A stretch of 64,000 nucleotides of DNA from Microvirga pudoricolor (GTDB taxonomy: Bacteria; Pseudomonadota; Alphaproteobacteria; Rhizobiales; Beijerinckiaceae): assembly GCF_016892705.1 (NCBI RefSeq), contig NZ_JAFEMB010000002.1:124001-188000 (forward strand), read 5' to 3'. A program made the translations under genes and the position numbers. Of the stretch, positions 35,059-44,490 are shown piece after piece. Each line of letters begins with the position of its first letter. The first letter of the stretch is position 1. The notes under the pieces were generated by a model. That model saw only the letters and a program-made list of their open reading frames with translations, did no database searches and was not told where the DNA came from.

Positions 35059-36531
35059 GTGAACGATCAGCTTCGCCAGCCCGTCGCACCGGACATGGTC
35101 CATGCCAACATCATCGGCGGCCAGGACGTGGAGGCCTCGGACGGAGACCTGCTCGACGTGCTGTCGCCCGCGGATGGGCTCCTCCTCGCTCGCATCGCTT
35201 CGGGAACCGCCCGCGACGTGGACGCCGCCGTGAAGGCGGCCCGAGCGGCCTTCGAGGGCGCCTGGGGTCGGCTGACCGCCACGGAACGGGGTCGCCTGCT
35301 GATCAAGCTCGCCCATGCCGTGGAGGCGGATGTCGAGACGCTGACGCTGCTGGAGACCCGGGACGTCGGCAAGCCTCTGGCGCAGTCCCGCGCCGACGTG
35401 ACGGGCCTGGCGCGCTACCTCGAATATTACGGCACCGCCGCTGACAAGCTCCATGGCGATGTGATCCCTTATCTCGGCACCCATTTCGTGGGCGTCGAGC
35501 GGGTCCCGTTCGGGGTCACGGGGCATATCGTCCCCTGGAACTATCCGATGCAAATCTTCGGCCGTTCCGTTGGCGCGGCCCTCGCGGCTGGGAACGCCAC
35601 GGTGGTCAAGCCCGCCGAGGACGCCTCGCTCACCATCCTGCGGGTCGCAAAGCTTGCCCGCGATGTGGGCTTCCCGCAGGGCGCCCTCAACGTGGTGACG
35701 GGCCTCGGCCGGACTGCGGGCGCGGCGCTGACCTCCCATCCGGGGATCGATTTCATCTCCTTCACGGGCAGCCCCGAGACCGGAACGGCGGTGCAGACGG
35801 CTGCGGCCCAGAACCATGTCGGCGTGACCCTGGAGCTTGGCGGCAAGTCGGCCCAGGTGGTGTTCGACGATGCGGACATCGAGCGGGCCCTCCCCGTCCT
35901 GGTCAACGCCATCATCCAGAACGGCGGTCAGACCTGCTCGGCGGGCAGCCGCCTTTTGATCCAGCGCGGCATCTTCGACGACGTGGTGAACGCGGTGGCC
36001 GCGCGCTTCAAGGCGCTGCGGGCGGGTCATCCCGAGCGGAGCCCCGACCTCGGTCCTATGATCAACCAGGCCCAGCAGCGCCGGGTGGAGAAATACCTCG
36101 AAAAGGCCCGCCAGGACGGTCTGACGGTCGCGGGCGAAGGCGGAATCGCGGCGGATGCGCCCTCGGGAGGCTACTACGTGCCCGCGACCTTCCTGGCTCC
36201 GGTGCCGCACGAGAGCACCCTGTCCCAGGACGAGGTGTTCGGTCCTGTCCTCGTCGCGACCCCGTTTGACGACGAGGCCGAGGCGATCCGGCTCGCCAAC
36301 GGCACGGCCTATGGGCTCGTGGCGAGCGTATGGACGCGGGACGCGATGCGGGCCACCCGCGTTGGCCGGTCCATGCGGGCGGGCCAGGTTTTCGTGAACT
36401 GCTACGGCGCGGGCGGCGGCATCGAGCTGCCCTTCGGGGGCTTCGGGAAGTCCGGCCACGGCCGTGAGAAGGGGTTCGAGGGGCTGGTCGAGTTCACCAC
36501 GACCCGCACGCTGGTGATCGCGCACGGATAG
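35059..36531 (+). CDS. NAD(P)-dependent aldehyde dehydrogenase
   Basis: This 490-residue aldehyde dehydrogenase oxidises an aldehyde to its acid in the cytoplasm. The cofactor region is WNYPMQIFGRSVGAALAAGNATVVKPAE and FTGSPETG, the general base is E259 in LELGGKS, and the catalytic Cys is C293 in GGQTCSAGSR. The start is a GTG at 35059 after AGGAAGGA. It lies between the transporter ATPase gene and an SDR gene, so it probably acts on an imported compound or a product made by the SDR. The substrate is not known. Confidence 0.92.
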   Translation: MNDQLRQPVAPDMVHANIIGGQDVEASDGDLLDVLSPADGLLLARIASGTARDVDAAVKAARAAFEGAWGRLTATERGRLLIKLAHAVEADVETLTLLETRDVGKPLAQSRADVTGLARYLEYYGTAADKLHGDVIPYLGTHFVGVERVPFGVTGHIVPWNYPMQIFGRSVGAALAAGNATVVKPAEDASLTILRVAKLARDVGFPQGALNVVTGLGRTAGAALTSHPGIDFISFTGSPETGTAVQTAAAQNHVGVTLELGGKSAQVVFDDADIERALPVLVNAIIQNGGQTCSAGSRLLIQRGIFDDVVNAVAARFKALRAGHPERSPDLGPMINQAQQRRVEKYLEKARQDGLTVAGEGGIAADAPSGGYYVPATFLAPVPHESTLSQDEVFGPVLVATPFDDEAEAIRLANGTAYGLVASVWTRDAMRATRVGRSMRAGQVFVNCYGAGGGIELPFGGFGKSGHGREKGFEGLVEFTTTRTLVIAHG

Positions 36532-36551
36532 CCGGGCTACCAACCAAAAAA

Positions 36552-36668
36552 CCTCATCCTGAGGAGCGGCTTCAGCCGCGTCTCGAAGGAGGGCTCCAGC
36601 GGAGCGTTTCCGGTGCCAACTGGACCATCCTTCGAGACGAATTGCTCCGCAATTCCCTCGGGATGAGG
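36552..36668. repeat. CCTCATCCTGAGG-type palindromic intergenic repeat, copy 1
   Basis: A 117-bp element has outer arms CCTCATCCTGAGG / CCTCGGGATGAGG and inner arms GCGTCTCGAAGGA / TCCTTCGAGACGA, each pairing at 12 of 13 positions. It lies between the aldehyde dehydrogenase and SDR genes. A second copy with the same plan lies at 59237-59345. Confidence 0.9.
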
Positions 36669-36721
36669 TTTCATAAGTTCAAGTTCAAGTTCAACCTCAA
36701 ACAAACGACAGGGAAACACTC

Positions 36722-37471
36722 ATGAAGCGCCTTGAAGGCAAGGTCGCGCTCGTCACGGGCGCGGGATCCGGTTTCGGCCAAGGAATCGCCGAAACCTTCG
36801 CCCGCGAGGGCGCGAAGGTCGCGGTCATCGACATCAATGCGGACGCGGCGCAAAAGGTCGCCGCCGCCATCGGCGACTCGGCGATTGGGCTCGCGGCCGA
36901 CGTGGCCAAGGCCTCTGACGTCAGGACCGCCGTCGAGAAAACCCTGGAGGCTTTCGGGCGCCTCGACATCGTGGTCAACAACGCCGGCATCAGCCACCGC
37001 AACCGGCCGATGCTGGAAGTGGACGAGGCCGAGTTCGACCGGGTCTTCGCCGTGAACGTGAAGTCGATCTACCTGTTCGCCCAAGCCGCCGTGCCGGTGA
37101 TGCAGGGCCAGGGCGGCGGCGTGTTCATCAATGTGGGCTCGACAGCGGGCCTGCGCCCCCGTCCAGGCCTGACCTGGTACAACGGCACGAAGGGCGCGGT
37201 GCACACCATCACCAAGTCCATGGCGGTGGAGCTCGCCCCGAACCAGATCCGCGTCTGCGCCCTGGCTCCCGTGGCGGGCGAGACGCCTCTCCTCGCCACC
37301 TTCATGGGCGAGGACACCCCGGAGAAGCGCGCGGCGTTCCGGGGCAGCATCCCGCTGGGCCGCCTCTCCACCCCCCAGGATATCGCGAACGCCGCCCTCT
37401 ACCTGGCCTCCGACGAAGCCAGCATGATCACCGGCGTCGTGCTGGAGGTCGACGGCGGGCGCTGCATCTGA
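36722..37471 (+). CDS. Short-chain dehydrogenase/reductase (FabG-like)
   Basis: This 249-residue classical SDR has the cofactor motif TGAGSGFGQG (residues 12-21), D37 after the second strand (favouring NAD), NNAG (86-89), and the catalytic set N112, S140, Y153 and K157 (YNGTK). The C-terminal GVVLEVDGGRCI is typical. It oxidises or reduces an alcohol or ketone. Being between an aldehyde dehydrogenase and an ABC importer, it likely works on the imported compound. The SD (CAGGGA) and ATG at 36722 are well placed. Confidence 0.92.
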   Translation: MKRLEGKVALVTGAGSGFGQGIAETFAREGAKVAVIDINADAAQKVAAAIGDSAIGLAADVAKASDVRTAVEKTLEAFGRLDIVVNNAGISHRNRPMLEVDEAEFDRVFAVNVKSIYLFAQAAVPVMQGQGGGVFINVGSTAGLRPRPGLTWYNGTKGAVHTITKSMAVELAPNQIRVCALAPVAGETPLLATFMGEDTPEKRAAFRGSIPLGRLSTPQDIANAALYLASDEASMITGVVLEVDGGRCI

Positions 37472-37473
37472 TC

Positions 37474-37570
37474 GGGCGAATGGTGAGTGGCGCGTGGAAG
37501 GACCTGCCGCTCACCCACCCGCTCGCGACCTTTTGCGTCCCCATTCGCCATTCGCCACCCACCAATCGCC
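37474..37570. repeat. Intergenic inverted repeat (GCGAATGG / CCATTCGC)
   Basis: The left part GGGCGAATGGTGAGTGGCG is matched by CCATTCGCCATTCGCCACCCACC on the right, about 50 bases later. It fills the space between the SDR and binding-protein genes. It looks like a degenerate repeat element of the GAATGGCGAATGG sort; only one copy is in the window. Confidence 0.55.
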
Positions 37571-37647
37571 AAAACCCCTTCCATCCGGGCTTCGAGTGCG
37601 GCTAATCTCCATCCGCTTGAAGCCCTTACCGGATGGAATTAAGTTCA

Positions 37648-39126
37648 ATGTCGAAGCGCATCCTGGCCGCAGCCCTACTGTTCTCGGCGAGCCTCGTCCC
37701 GGCCTATGCGGCCAAGACCTCCCTTGTGGTCGGCATGCCCATCGAGCCGCCGGGCCTGGACCCCACCGTGGCGGCGCCCGTGGCGATTCGCGAGGTCACC
37801 TGGGTCAATCTCTATGAAGGCCTCGTGCGCCTCGACCGGACCGGCAAGGTGCAGCCCCTCCTCGCCAAGAGCTGGGAAGTCGCACCGGACGGCCTGACCT
37901 ATACCTTCAAGCTTCAGGACGGCGTGAAATTCCACGACGGGTCGACCTTCGATTCCGCCGACGTCAAATTCGCCTTCGACCGCGCCCGGGATCCGAAATC
38001 CACCAACGCCCAGAAACAGATCTTCGCGCCGATCGCGTCCATCGAGACGCCCGATCCGTCCACGGTGGTAATCAAGCTCAAGGAGACGTCCGGCAACTTT
38101 CTCTACTACCTGTCCTGGGGCGACGCCGTGATCGTGGCGCCGGAGACGGCGGAGAACAACAAGGCGAACCCGGTCGGCACCGGACCGTTCAAGTTCAAGT
38201 CCTGGACGCGAGGCGACCGGGTCGAACTCGTGCGCAATCCCGATTACTGGCAGAAGGACAAGACGAAGCTCGAGACCGTCACGTTCCGCTTCATCAACGA
38301 CGCCCAGGCCCAGGTCGCGGCCCTGCGCGCCGGCGACGTGGACGCCTTCCCGAATCTCGGCGCGCCGGAACTGTTCGCGGAATTCCAGAAGGACGCGCGC
38401 TTCAAGGCGGTCGCGGGCAACACCGAAGGCGAGACGGTCGCGGGCCTTAACAGCGCCAAGAAGCCCTTCGACGACCCGCGCGTGCGCAAGGCGCTCATGC
38501 ATGCGGTCGACCGGAAGGCCCTCGTGGACGGCGCCTATTCCGGTTTCGGCCGGCCCATCGGCAGTTTCTTCTCGCCGAACCATCCCGCCTTCGTAGACCT
38601 GACGAGCGTCGTTCCCTACGATCCGGAGAAGGCCAAGGCGCTGCTCGCCGAGGCAGGCGCGAGCAACCTCTCGATCACGATCAAGACGCCGCAGATGGCC
38701 TATGCCAGCCGCTCGGCGGAGCTTCTGTCGGCGATGCTGGCGGAAGTGGGCGTCGACCTGAAGATCATCCCCACCGAGTTTCCGGCCAAGTGGATCGAGG
38801 AGGTGTTCAAGAACAAGGATTACGACGTCACCATCGTGTCTCACACGGAACCGCTGGACATCGATATTTTTGCCCGCGACACCTACTATTTCAATTACAA
38901 GAACGACAAATTCAAAGCCGCCATCTCTGACGCCGCGAAGACCACGGACGAGAAGGCGCGCTTTGCCAAATATGCCGAGGCGCAGAAGATCCTGGCCGAG
39001 GACGTGCCTGCGTTGTTCCTATTCCAGCTGCCCAAGCTCGGCGTGTGGAACGCGAAGGTGAAAGGCCTGTGGGAGAACTCCCCGATCCCGTCGAACGACG
39101 TGACGGAGGTGACGTGGGACGAGTGA
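37648..39126 (+). CDS. Oligopeptide-type ABC transporter substrate-binding protein
   Basis: This protein of about 492 residues belongs to solute-binding family 5 and has a signal peptide (MSKRILAAALLFSASLVPAYA). Family features are the N-terminal EPPGLDPTVAAPVAIREVTWVNLYEGL, WEVAPDGLTYTFKLQDGVKFHDG, NPVGTGPFKF and RKALMHAVDRKALV. It binds a peptide, opine or other small ligand in the periplasm for the permeases just downstream. An in-frame ATG five codons earlier (37633) is possible; I prefer the one giving a standard leader. Ligand unknown. Confidence 0.92.
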   Translation: MSKRILAAALLFSASLVPAYAAKTSLVVGMPIEPPGLDPTVAAPVAIREVTWVNLYEGLVRLDRTGKVQPLLAKSWEVAPDGLTYTFKLQDGVKFHDGSTFDSADVKFAFDRARDPKSTNAQKQIFAPIASIETPDPSTVVIKLKETSGNFLYYLSWGDAVIVAPETAENNKANPVGTGPFKFKSWTRGDRVELVRNPDYWQKDKTKLETVTFRFINDAQAQVAALRAGDVDAFPNLGAPELFAEFQKDARFKAVAGNTEGETVAGLNSAKKPFDDPRVRKALMHAVDRKALVDGAYSGFGRPIGSFFSPNHPAFVDLTSVVPYDPEKAKALLAEAGASNLSITIKTPQMAYASRSAELLSAMLAEVGVDLKIIPTEFPAKWIEEVFKNKDYDVTIVSHTEPLDIDIFARDTYYFNYKNDKFKAAISDAAKTTDEKARFAKYAEAQKILAEDVPALFLFQLPKLGVWNAKVKGLWENSPIPSNDVTEVTWDE

Positions 39127-39172
39127 GGCCGATCCTCCGACGATCCAGATATCGACCGAAGCGTTCAAACTG

Positions 39173-39270
39173 TCGTCATGGCCGGGCTTGACCCGGCCAT
39201 CCACGTCCTGCGACGTGGCATCGTGAATGCCCGGCTGGGCCCTCGGATCCAGGCCGAGGAGGGCATGAGA
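39173..39270. repeat. GTCATGGCCGGG-type intergenic repeat, copy 1
   Basis: GTCATGGCCGGGCTTGACCCGGCCATCCACGTC begins a roughly 98-bp element whose far end is decayed (AGGGCATGAGA). It has internal arms GGCCGGG / CCCGGCC. This widespread Rhizobiales repeat often yields a spurious reverse frame starting MDGRVKPGHDD, as it does here. It lies between the binding-protein and permease genes. A second copy is at 55628-55709. Confidence 0.85.
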
Positions 39271-39359
39271 GCAGTGGTGTCACGCCCGTCAGGTAACCTG
39301 TTCGTCTCTGCTATCCCCAACAACCGGCATACTAAGATCATGAAAGCCCCACGCGTTTA

Positions 39360-40307
39360 ATGCTCCGCCTGATCGCCACCCGCCTGCTGTCCCTCGCCAT
39401 CACGTTGATGGCCGTGTCGCTGGCCATCTTCCTCATCCTCGAAGTGCTGCCCGGCGATCCCGCCGCCATCATGCTCGGCACCGCCGCGCGCGAGGACACG
39501 CTGGCGGCCCTGCGGCTGGAGATGGGGCTCGATCGGCCCGCGCTCGTGCGGTATCTCGAATGGGTCGGCGGCATCCTGCACGGCGATCTCGGCACCTCCT
39601 TCACCTACAAGCTACCGGTCTCGACACTGGTGGCCGAGCGGCTTGCCATCACGGTGCCGTTGAGCCTGCTCGCGATCCTGATCTCGACGGCCCTGGCGCT
39701 TCCCCTCGGGGTCGCGGCGGCGGCCAAGCGTGACGGGCCGGTGGATAAAGCGGTTCTCGTGTTCAGCCAGCTCGGGGTGGCGGTGCCGAACTTCTGGATC
39801 GGCCTGCTCTTCATCCTGTTCTTTTCCACCTATCTCGGCTGGTTCCCGGCGGGAGGTTTTCCGGGATGGGCGGGCGGCATCGTGCCCGCCTTCAAGGCGC
39901 TCCTGTTGCCCGCCGTGGCGCTCGCCCTGCCCCAGGCTGCAGTGCTGACCCGCGTCACGCGCTCCGCGACCCTTGAAGTGATCGGCGCGGATTTCGTGCG
40001 CACCGCCCGCGCCAAAGGCGTCGACCGAAGCGCGACCCTGCGGCGTCACGTGGTGCCCAACGCACTGATCCCGGTGACGACGATTCTCGGCCTTCAGCTG
40101 TCGTTCTTCTTCGGCGGCGCGATCCTGGTGGAAAACGTGTTCAACCTGCCGGGCCTCGGCCGTCTCGCCTATCAGGCGCTGGCCCAGCGCGACCTCATCG
40201 TGATCAAGGACATCGTGCTCATCTTCGCCGGCATCGTCATCGTGGTGAACTTTTTGGTCGATATCGGCTACGCGCTCCTCGACCCGCGTCTCAGGAGTCG
40301 GTCATGA
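39360..40307 (+). CDS. Oligopeptide-type ABC transporter permease (DppB type)
   Basis: This 315-residue permease has six membrane segments. The first is an N-terminal signal-anchor (LLSLAITLMAVSLAIFLILEVLPGDPA) typical of DppB; the ATPase-docking loop follows as VIGADFVRTARAKGVDRSATLRRHVVPNALIPV, and the C-terminal region ends DPRLRSR. It pairs with the DppC-type permease, whose start overlaps its stop (ATGA). Confidence 0.92.
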   Translation: MLRLIATRLLSLAITLMAVSLAIFLILEVLPGDPAAIMLGTAAREDTLAALRLEMGLDRPALVRYLEWVGGILHGDLGTSFTYKLPVSTLVAERLAITVPLSLLAILISTALALPLGVAAAAKRDGPVDKAVLVFSQLGVAVPNFWIGLLFILFFSTYLGWFPAGGFPGWAGGIVPAFKALLLPAVALALPQAAVLTRVTRSATLEVIGADFVRTARAKGVDRSATLRRHVVPNALIPVTTILGLQLSFFFGGAILVENVFNLPGLGRLAYQALAQRDLIVIKDIVLIFAGIVIVVNFLVDIGYALLDPRLRSRS

Positions 40308-41146
40308 GGGGCATTATGCGCCTGCGCCCCAACACAACGCTCGTCGTCGGCGGCATCCTGACCGCGATCCTGATCGCAACGGCCCTGCTGTCACTTGTCT
40401 GGACGCCTGAGCTCCCGACCCGCGTGCGCGTGGCCATGCGGCTGAAGGCGCCACTGGAAAACGGCTTCCTCGGCACCGACCACTTCGGCCGCGACGTGAC
40501 CTCTCTGTTGATGGCAGGAGCCTGGAACTCGCTTGCCATCGCGTGGCCCGCCGTGCTTCTGGGCGCCGCCATCGGCACCGCCATCGGTTGCGCGGCAGCC
40601 GCCTGGAAAGGCATCGCGGACGAGATCGCCATGCGGGCGTCCGACGTGGTCTTCGCCTTTCCGGCCGTGCTCTCCGCCATCATGATCGGCGCCCTCGTGG
40701 GCTCGGGACCGCTGGCCGCCGTGCTGGCCATCGCGGTGTTCAACGTCCCGGTCTTCGCCCGCGTGACACGCGGCGTGGCGCTTCAGATCTGGACGTTGGA
40801 CTATATCTCGGCGGCGCGCGCGCTCGGCAAGCACCCCATCAAGATCACGCTCCAGGATGTGCTGCCCAACATCGCCGGCGCGCTCATCGTGCAGGTCACG
40901 ATCCAGCTCGCCCTGGCGATCCTGACGGAGGCGGGACTGAGTTATCTCGGACTCGGCGTCCGGCCGCCCAACCCGAGTTGGGGCCGCATGCTGAGCGACT
41001 CGCAGACCTACCTGTCACAGGCCCCCTGGCTCGCGATCGCGCCGGGCGTCGCGATCGCGCTCTCGGTGCTGGGGCTCAACCTGCTGGGCGATGGCCTGCG
41101 GGATGCATTGGACCCGACTCTGCGCGGACGCGGCGTCCCGGCCTGA
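40304..41146 (+). CDS. Oligopeptide-type ABC transporter permease (DppC type)
   Basis: This 280-residue permease has an N-terminal segment, then FLGTDHFGRDVTSLLMAGAWNSL, the classic DppC entry motif. The docking loop is LDYISAARALGKHPIKITLQDVLPNIAGALIV, and GLSYLGLGVRPPNPSWGRML follows, also typical. It begins at the ATG overlapping the DppB-type stop, indicating translational coupling. It ends the six-gene cluster 50 bases before the convergent amidase. Confidence 0.92.
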   Translation: MRGIMRLRPNTTLVVGGILTAILIATALLSLVWTPELPTRVRVAMRLKAPLENGFLGTDHFGRDVTSLLMAGAWNSLAIAWPAVLLGAAIGTAIGCAAAAWKGIADEIAMRASDVVFAFPAVLSAIMIGALVGSGPLAAVLAIAVFNVPVFARVTRGVALQIWTLDYISAARALGKHPIKITLQDVLPNIAGALIVQVTIQLALAILTEAGLSYLGLGVRPPNPSWGRMLSDSQTYLSQAPWLAIAPGVAIALSVLGLNLLGDGLRDALDPTLRGRGVPA

Positions 41147-41196
41147 GACCTTCCGCCTGACCTTTGCCTCAAGGATCGCCGGTCAGAGCGCGGTTC

Positions 41197-42603
41197 TCAA
41201 AGCGTCGGCCAAGCCCGCTTGTCCGGGCACATGTCCTCCCAGGCCCGGCTCAGGCGCAGGACGCCCACGTCGTCGAAGCGGCGGCCGGTGATCTGGAGGC
41301 CGATGGGGAGGCCGGAAGCCGTGAAGCCCGCGTTGACGGAGGCCGATGGCTGTTCGGACATGTTGAAGGCTACCGTGTAGCCGATATGCTCGAACGGCTC
41401 CTCCGGGTCGTGGACCGGCGAGGCCAGCTCGGCGTGATAGGCCGGAACGGGAGCGACGGGCGAGATGACGAAGTCGAAATCCTTCGTGGCCGCGACGGCC
41501 GCATGGCGCATCACGTTCATTTGGCTCATGCCCGCATAGACGGCGCTGCCCGTGAGGGCCTTTCCGCCCTCCGCCCAGGAGAGGATGTAGGGCAGGATCA
41601 GCGCCCGCTGGTCATCGCTCAAGGGTCCAATATCGGCCCAGGCGCGTTGGCGCCAGAACACGTCGAGGCCGTTCAGCATCTCCCGGGTCACGAAAGCCGG
41701 CACCTCATCGACGATCGCTCCGGCTTCCTCGAACCGCTTTGCGGCAGCCTCGACGCAGGCCCGCACCTCCGGATCGAGCGGAATGCCGATGCCGGCCTCC
41801 ATCATCACGCCGATCCTCAATCCCTTCACGTCGATGCCGAGGTCGAGCCAGGGCAGGTCCTGCGGCGGCAGGCTCATGGTGTCGCGCCAGTCCGGGCGCG
41901 AGAGGCTGCGCATCATCAGGGCCGAGTCCTCGACGGTGCGGGTCATCGGCCCGGCCACGCGGGCATAGTAGGGCGGATCGATGGGGACGCGCCCGAAGCT
42001 CGGCTTGAGGCCGAACACACCGCACCAGCCCGCTGGGAGGCGGATCGAGCCTCCGATATCCGTTCCGATGTGGAAAGGACCGTATCCGGCCGCAGCCGCA
42101 GCCCCCGCGCCCGCGGACGAGCCGCCGGGGTTCTTCGTCAGGTCCCAGGGGTTGCGGGCCAGAGGGTGGAAGCTCGAGAGGCCCGAGGAGAGCATGCCGT
42201 AATCAGGCATGGTGGTCTTGGCCAGGATCACCACGCCGTCCTCGCGCAGGCGCGCGGCGGGCGGGGCATCCTCGTCCGCCGGCAGCAGAGGCCTCGCGGC
42301 GGTGCCCAACGGGACCGGCGTGCCCTTGGTGGCGATGTTTTCCTTGATGGTCGCCGGAATGCCGTCGAGCGCCCTCGCCTCCCCGCGCCGCCAACGCTCT
42401 TCCGACGCCCGTGCGTCCGACAGCGCCGCTTCGGGGTCGAAGGCGTAAAGCGCCTGGAGCTTCGGCTCATAGGCTTCAATTCGTGAAATGACCGCCTTTA
42501 CGACCTCGACGGGGGAAATCCGCTTTGCATGGAATCCCTCCAGAAGCTCCGCGCCGGTCCAATCGGCCAGATCCGCTGCGCCCTCACCCTTCCTCGACGA
42601 CAT
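41197..42603 (-). CDS. Amidase (amidase signature family)
   Basis: This 468-residue enzyme hydrolyses an amide to acid plus ammonia or amine. The Ser-cisSer-Lys triad is visible: K87 in PATIKENI, the glycine-serine block NPGGSSAGAG (S162-S163) and the nucleophile S186 in GTDIGGSIR. The start is taken as the ATG at 42603 (MSSRKGEG); an ATG at 42636 is also open. It converges on the peptide-type importer operon with only 50 bases between, so it may use the same compound, but it is on the opposite strand and this is inference. Confidence 0.9.
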   Translation of the reverse strand: MSSRKGEGAADLADWTGAELLEGFHAKRISPVEVVKAVISRIEAYEPKLQALYAFDPEAALSDARASEERWRRGEARALDGIPATIKENIATKGTPVPLGTAARPLLPADEDAPPAARLREDGVVILAKTTMPDYGMLSSGLSSFHPLARNPWDLTKNPGGSSAGAGAAAAAGYGPFHIGTDIGGSIRLPAGWCGVFGLKPSFGRVPIDPPYYARVAGPMTRTVEDSALMMRSLSRPDWRDTMSLPPQDLPWLDLGIDVKGLRIGVMMEAGIGIPLDPEVRACVEAAAKRFEEAGAIVDEVPAFVTREMLNGLDVFWRQRAWADIGPLSDDQRALILPYILSWAEGGKALTGSAVYAGMSQMNVMRHAAVAATKDFDFVISPVAPVPAYHAELASPVHDPEEPFEHIGYTVAFNMSEQPSASVNAGFTASGLPIGLQITGRRFDDVGVLRLSRAWEDMCPDKRAWPTL

Positions 42604-42741
42604 TTGCACGCTCAACCCACCGACTCCCGGCATCATTCGACTCGGCGGCCATGCTGCGGCATGCGCCCGCCGGGGTAAATGGGCTCGTAGGGCCTATGCG
42701 GGACAAATCGGGCGGGGGCTGTGTCCGGCGCATGGCTGGCT

Positions 42742-44490
42742 CTACCCGGCCCCGACCTCGGAATCGAGACGGTAGACGTTGGTCGCCGCAGCCGGGTCGT
42801 CCGGCTTGGCCGGGCCCTTCCGGAGATTGTCGCGCAGGACCAAGTCGAGATCCTGCTGGATCGCCAGGAACTCGTTCCAATTGCGCGTTGTGACCACAGC
42901 CCGCAGTTCGACCTTGGGCTCCTCCTCCGCTCCCTCGTGGAGGCGGACCCGCACGCTCGTCGGGTCCACCTGCGGGTGACTGGCCACCGTGGACACGATG
43001 GCGGCGATCTGTTTCCGGATGGCGTCGCTGTCCCCCGGCGCCCTGATCTTGACCGTCCGGTTGAACGGCATACCGTCCCGGTTCGAGAGGTTGATGAGGT
43101 TAAGGTTCACGAACACCGAGTTCGGCACCGTGATGAGCGTGCGGTCGAGGCCCCGGATGCGCGTCGAGCGGATGCCGATGCCCTCCACCTGTCCCTGCAG
43201 GTCGCCGAACCGGCACATGTCCCCGACCCTCACGGGCCTGTCGGCGAAGAGGATCAGCCCACCGATGAAATTCTCGATGGTGGGCTTGGCCGCCAGCGCG
43301 ATGGCCAGACCGCCGACGCCCAGCCCCGCCAGGATGCCCGCCAGGGGCAGCCCGAGATGAGACGCGCCGTAAACGAGGATGCAGCACGCCACCGCAATGC
43401 CCATCGTGCGGATCGCGGCCCGCGTCAGGCTGGCGTCGATGCTCTCCGGGCGAAGGCGGGGCGACTGCTCGGCGATCTGCGCCAGAGCGTTGGACAGGGC
43501 AACGACGCCCCAGACGAGGGCCAGGAAGGAAACGCCCTCCAGGATGTCGTTGAGCCCGGCTTCGATCCGCCCGGTGATGTTGATGTGAAAATCCGCCACG
43601 TACAAGAAAGCCCAAGCCGTGAGGACCGTGAGACCCGGAGGAGCGATGGCCCTCACCAGGATGGGGAAGGTCGTATCTCCCCGGACGCGCCTCAGGCTGT
43701 GCAGGGCCGCCAGGAGCCAGGCCTTCAGGAGAACGGCCAGAAGCATGAGCCCGGCCCATTGCCAAATGGCCTGCCCCGCGACCCGCTCCCGCAGCACATC
43801 CGGCAGGGCCTCGATGGCCGGATACCATTTCGGCGGCAGAAGATGGCCCGGGCTCTGGGTGTAGAAGGCGTAGAAATCCTCTCGTCCGTGGAGGTCCGGA
43901 AGCCCCTTCACGCCGTCGTAGAACTCGTCGAGGCGCTGCACGGTCTCGCCCGAGAACAGGTAGTCGCCCGCGCGCGGGCCGGAGCTCATGCGCACGATGC
44001 GGATTTCGGTTCCGGGGATCGTCCAGCCTTGGAGAACCCGGGCGTCCGAGCCGACGGCCTCCGGGCCCGGGATCGTGGTCGAAGCCGGCATGGGGGATCG
44101 GTCGAGGATCTCCTTGAGGAGAAGGGTCGCCTCAAGGGCCCGGTTGCTGCGGTTCACCGGCGGAATGTCGCTCAGGTCGAGGGAACGGGCCGCCCGCGCC
44201 AACAGGGCCTCGGCCCGCGCGACCTTCGCCTTCACGGCGGGACTGCGAAAGAAGCCGGGCTCCGCCTGGAACTCCCTGTAGGCATCCATGAGGATCGCCG
44301 TCGCCTGGTCGACGCTCTGCTGAAAGTTCTGGAGCGTCGCGCGGGGACTCGACGTATCGGGCGGCGTGAGCGGCCCGAAGGCTGGGGTTTGAGCGATGGC
44401 CGATCCGCTCTGAAGAACCCACAAGAGGATCAGGACCGCGAGGCCGTGGCCTGCCGTGAAGAACCGAGGTTGAAACAGCCTCGCAGCCAT
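42742..44490 (-). CDS. MscS-type mechanosensitive channel, large form
   Basis: This protein of about 582 residues has a signal-like N-terminus (GHGLAVLILLWVLQSGSAIAQ), a periplasmic helical domain of about 200 residues, several membrane segments, and the MscS pore and beta domain: GLGVGGLAIALAAKPTIENFIGG, FADRPVRVGDMCRFGD, and IRSTRIRGLDRTLITVPNS. It should release solutes on hypo-osmotic shock. The ATG at 44490 (MAARLFQP) is preferred. It is divergent from a membrane cyclic-nucleotide-binding protein, with a 268-base gap holding a GGCCTGGG/CCCAGGCC inverted repeat. Confidence 0.9.
   Translation of the reverse strand: MAARLFQPRFFTAGHGLAVLILLWVLQSGSAIAQTPAFGPLTPPDTSSPRATLQNFQQSVDQATAILMDAYREFQAEPGFFRSPAVKAKVARAEALLARAARSLDLSDIPPVNRSNRALEATLLLKEILDRSPMPASTTIPGPEAVGSDARVLQGWTIPGTEIRIVRMSSGPRAGDYLFSGETVQRLDEFYDGVKGLPDLHGREDFYAFYTQSPGHLLPPKWYPAIEALPDVLRERVAGQAIWQWAGLMLLAVLLKAWLLAALHSLRRVRGDTTFPILVRAIAPPGLTVLTAWAFLYVADFHINITGRIEAGLNDILEGVSFLALVWGVVALSNALAQIAEQSPRLRPESIDASLTRAAIRTMGIAVACCILVYGASHLGLPLAGILAGLGVGGLAIALAAKPTIENFIGGLILFADRPVRVGDMCRFGDLQGQVEGIGIRSTRIRGLDRTLITVPNSVFVNLNLINLSNRDGMPFNRTVKIRAPGDSDAIRKQIAAIVSTVASHPQVDPTSVRVRLHEGAEEEPKVELRAVVTTRNWNEFLAIQQDLDLVLRDNLRKGPAKPDDPAAATNVYRLDSEVGAG

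Noticed and set aside
39019-39204. Reverse frame beginning MDGRVKPGHDD
   Set aside because: This peptide is the usual spurious translation of the GTCATGGCCGGG intergenic repeat.
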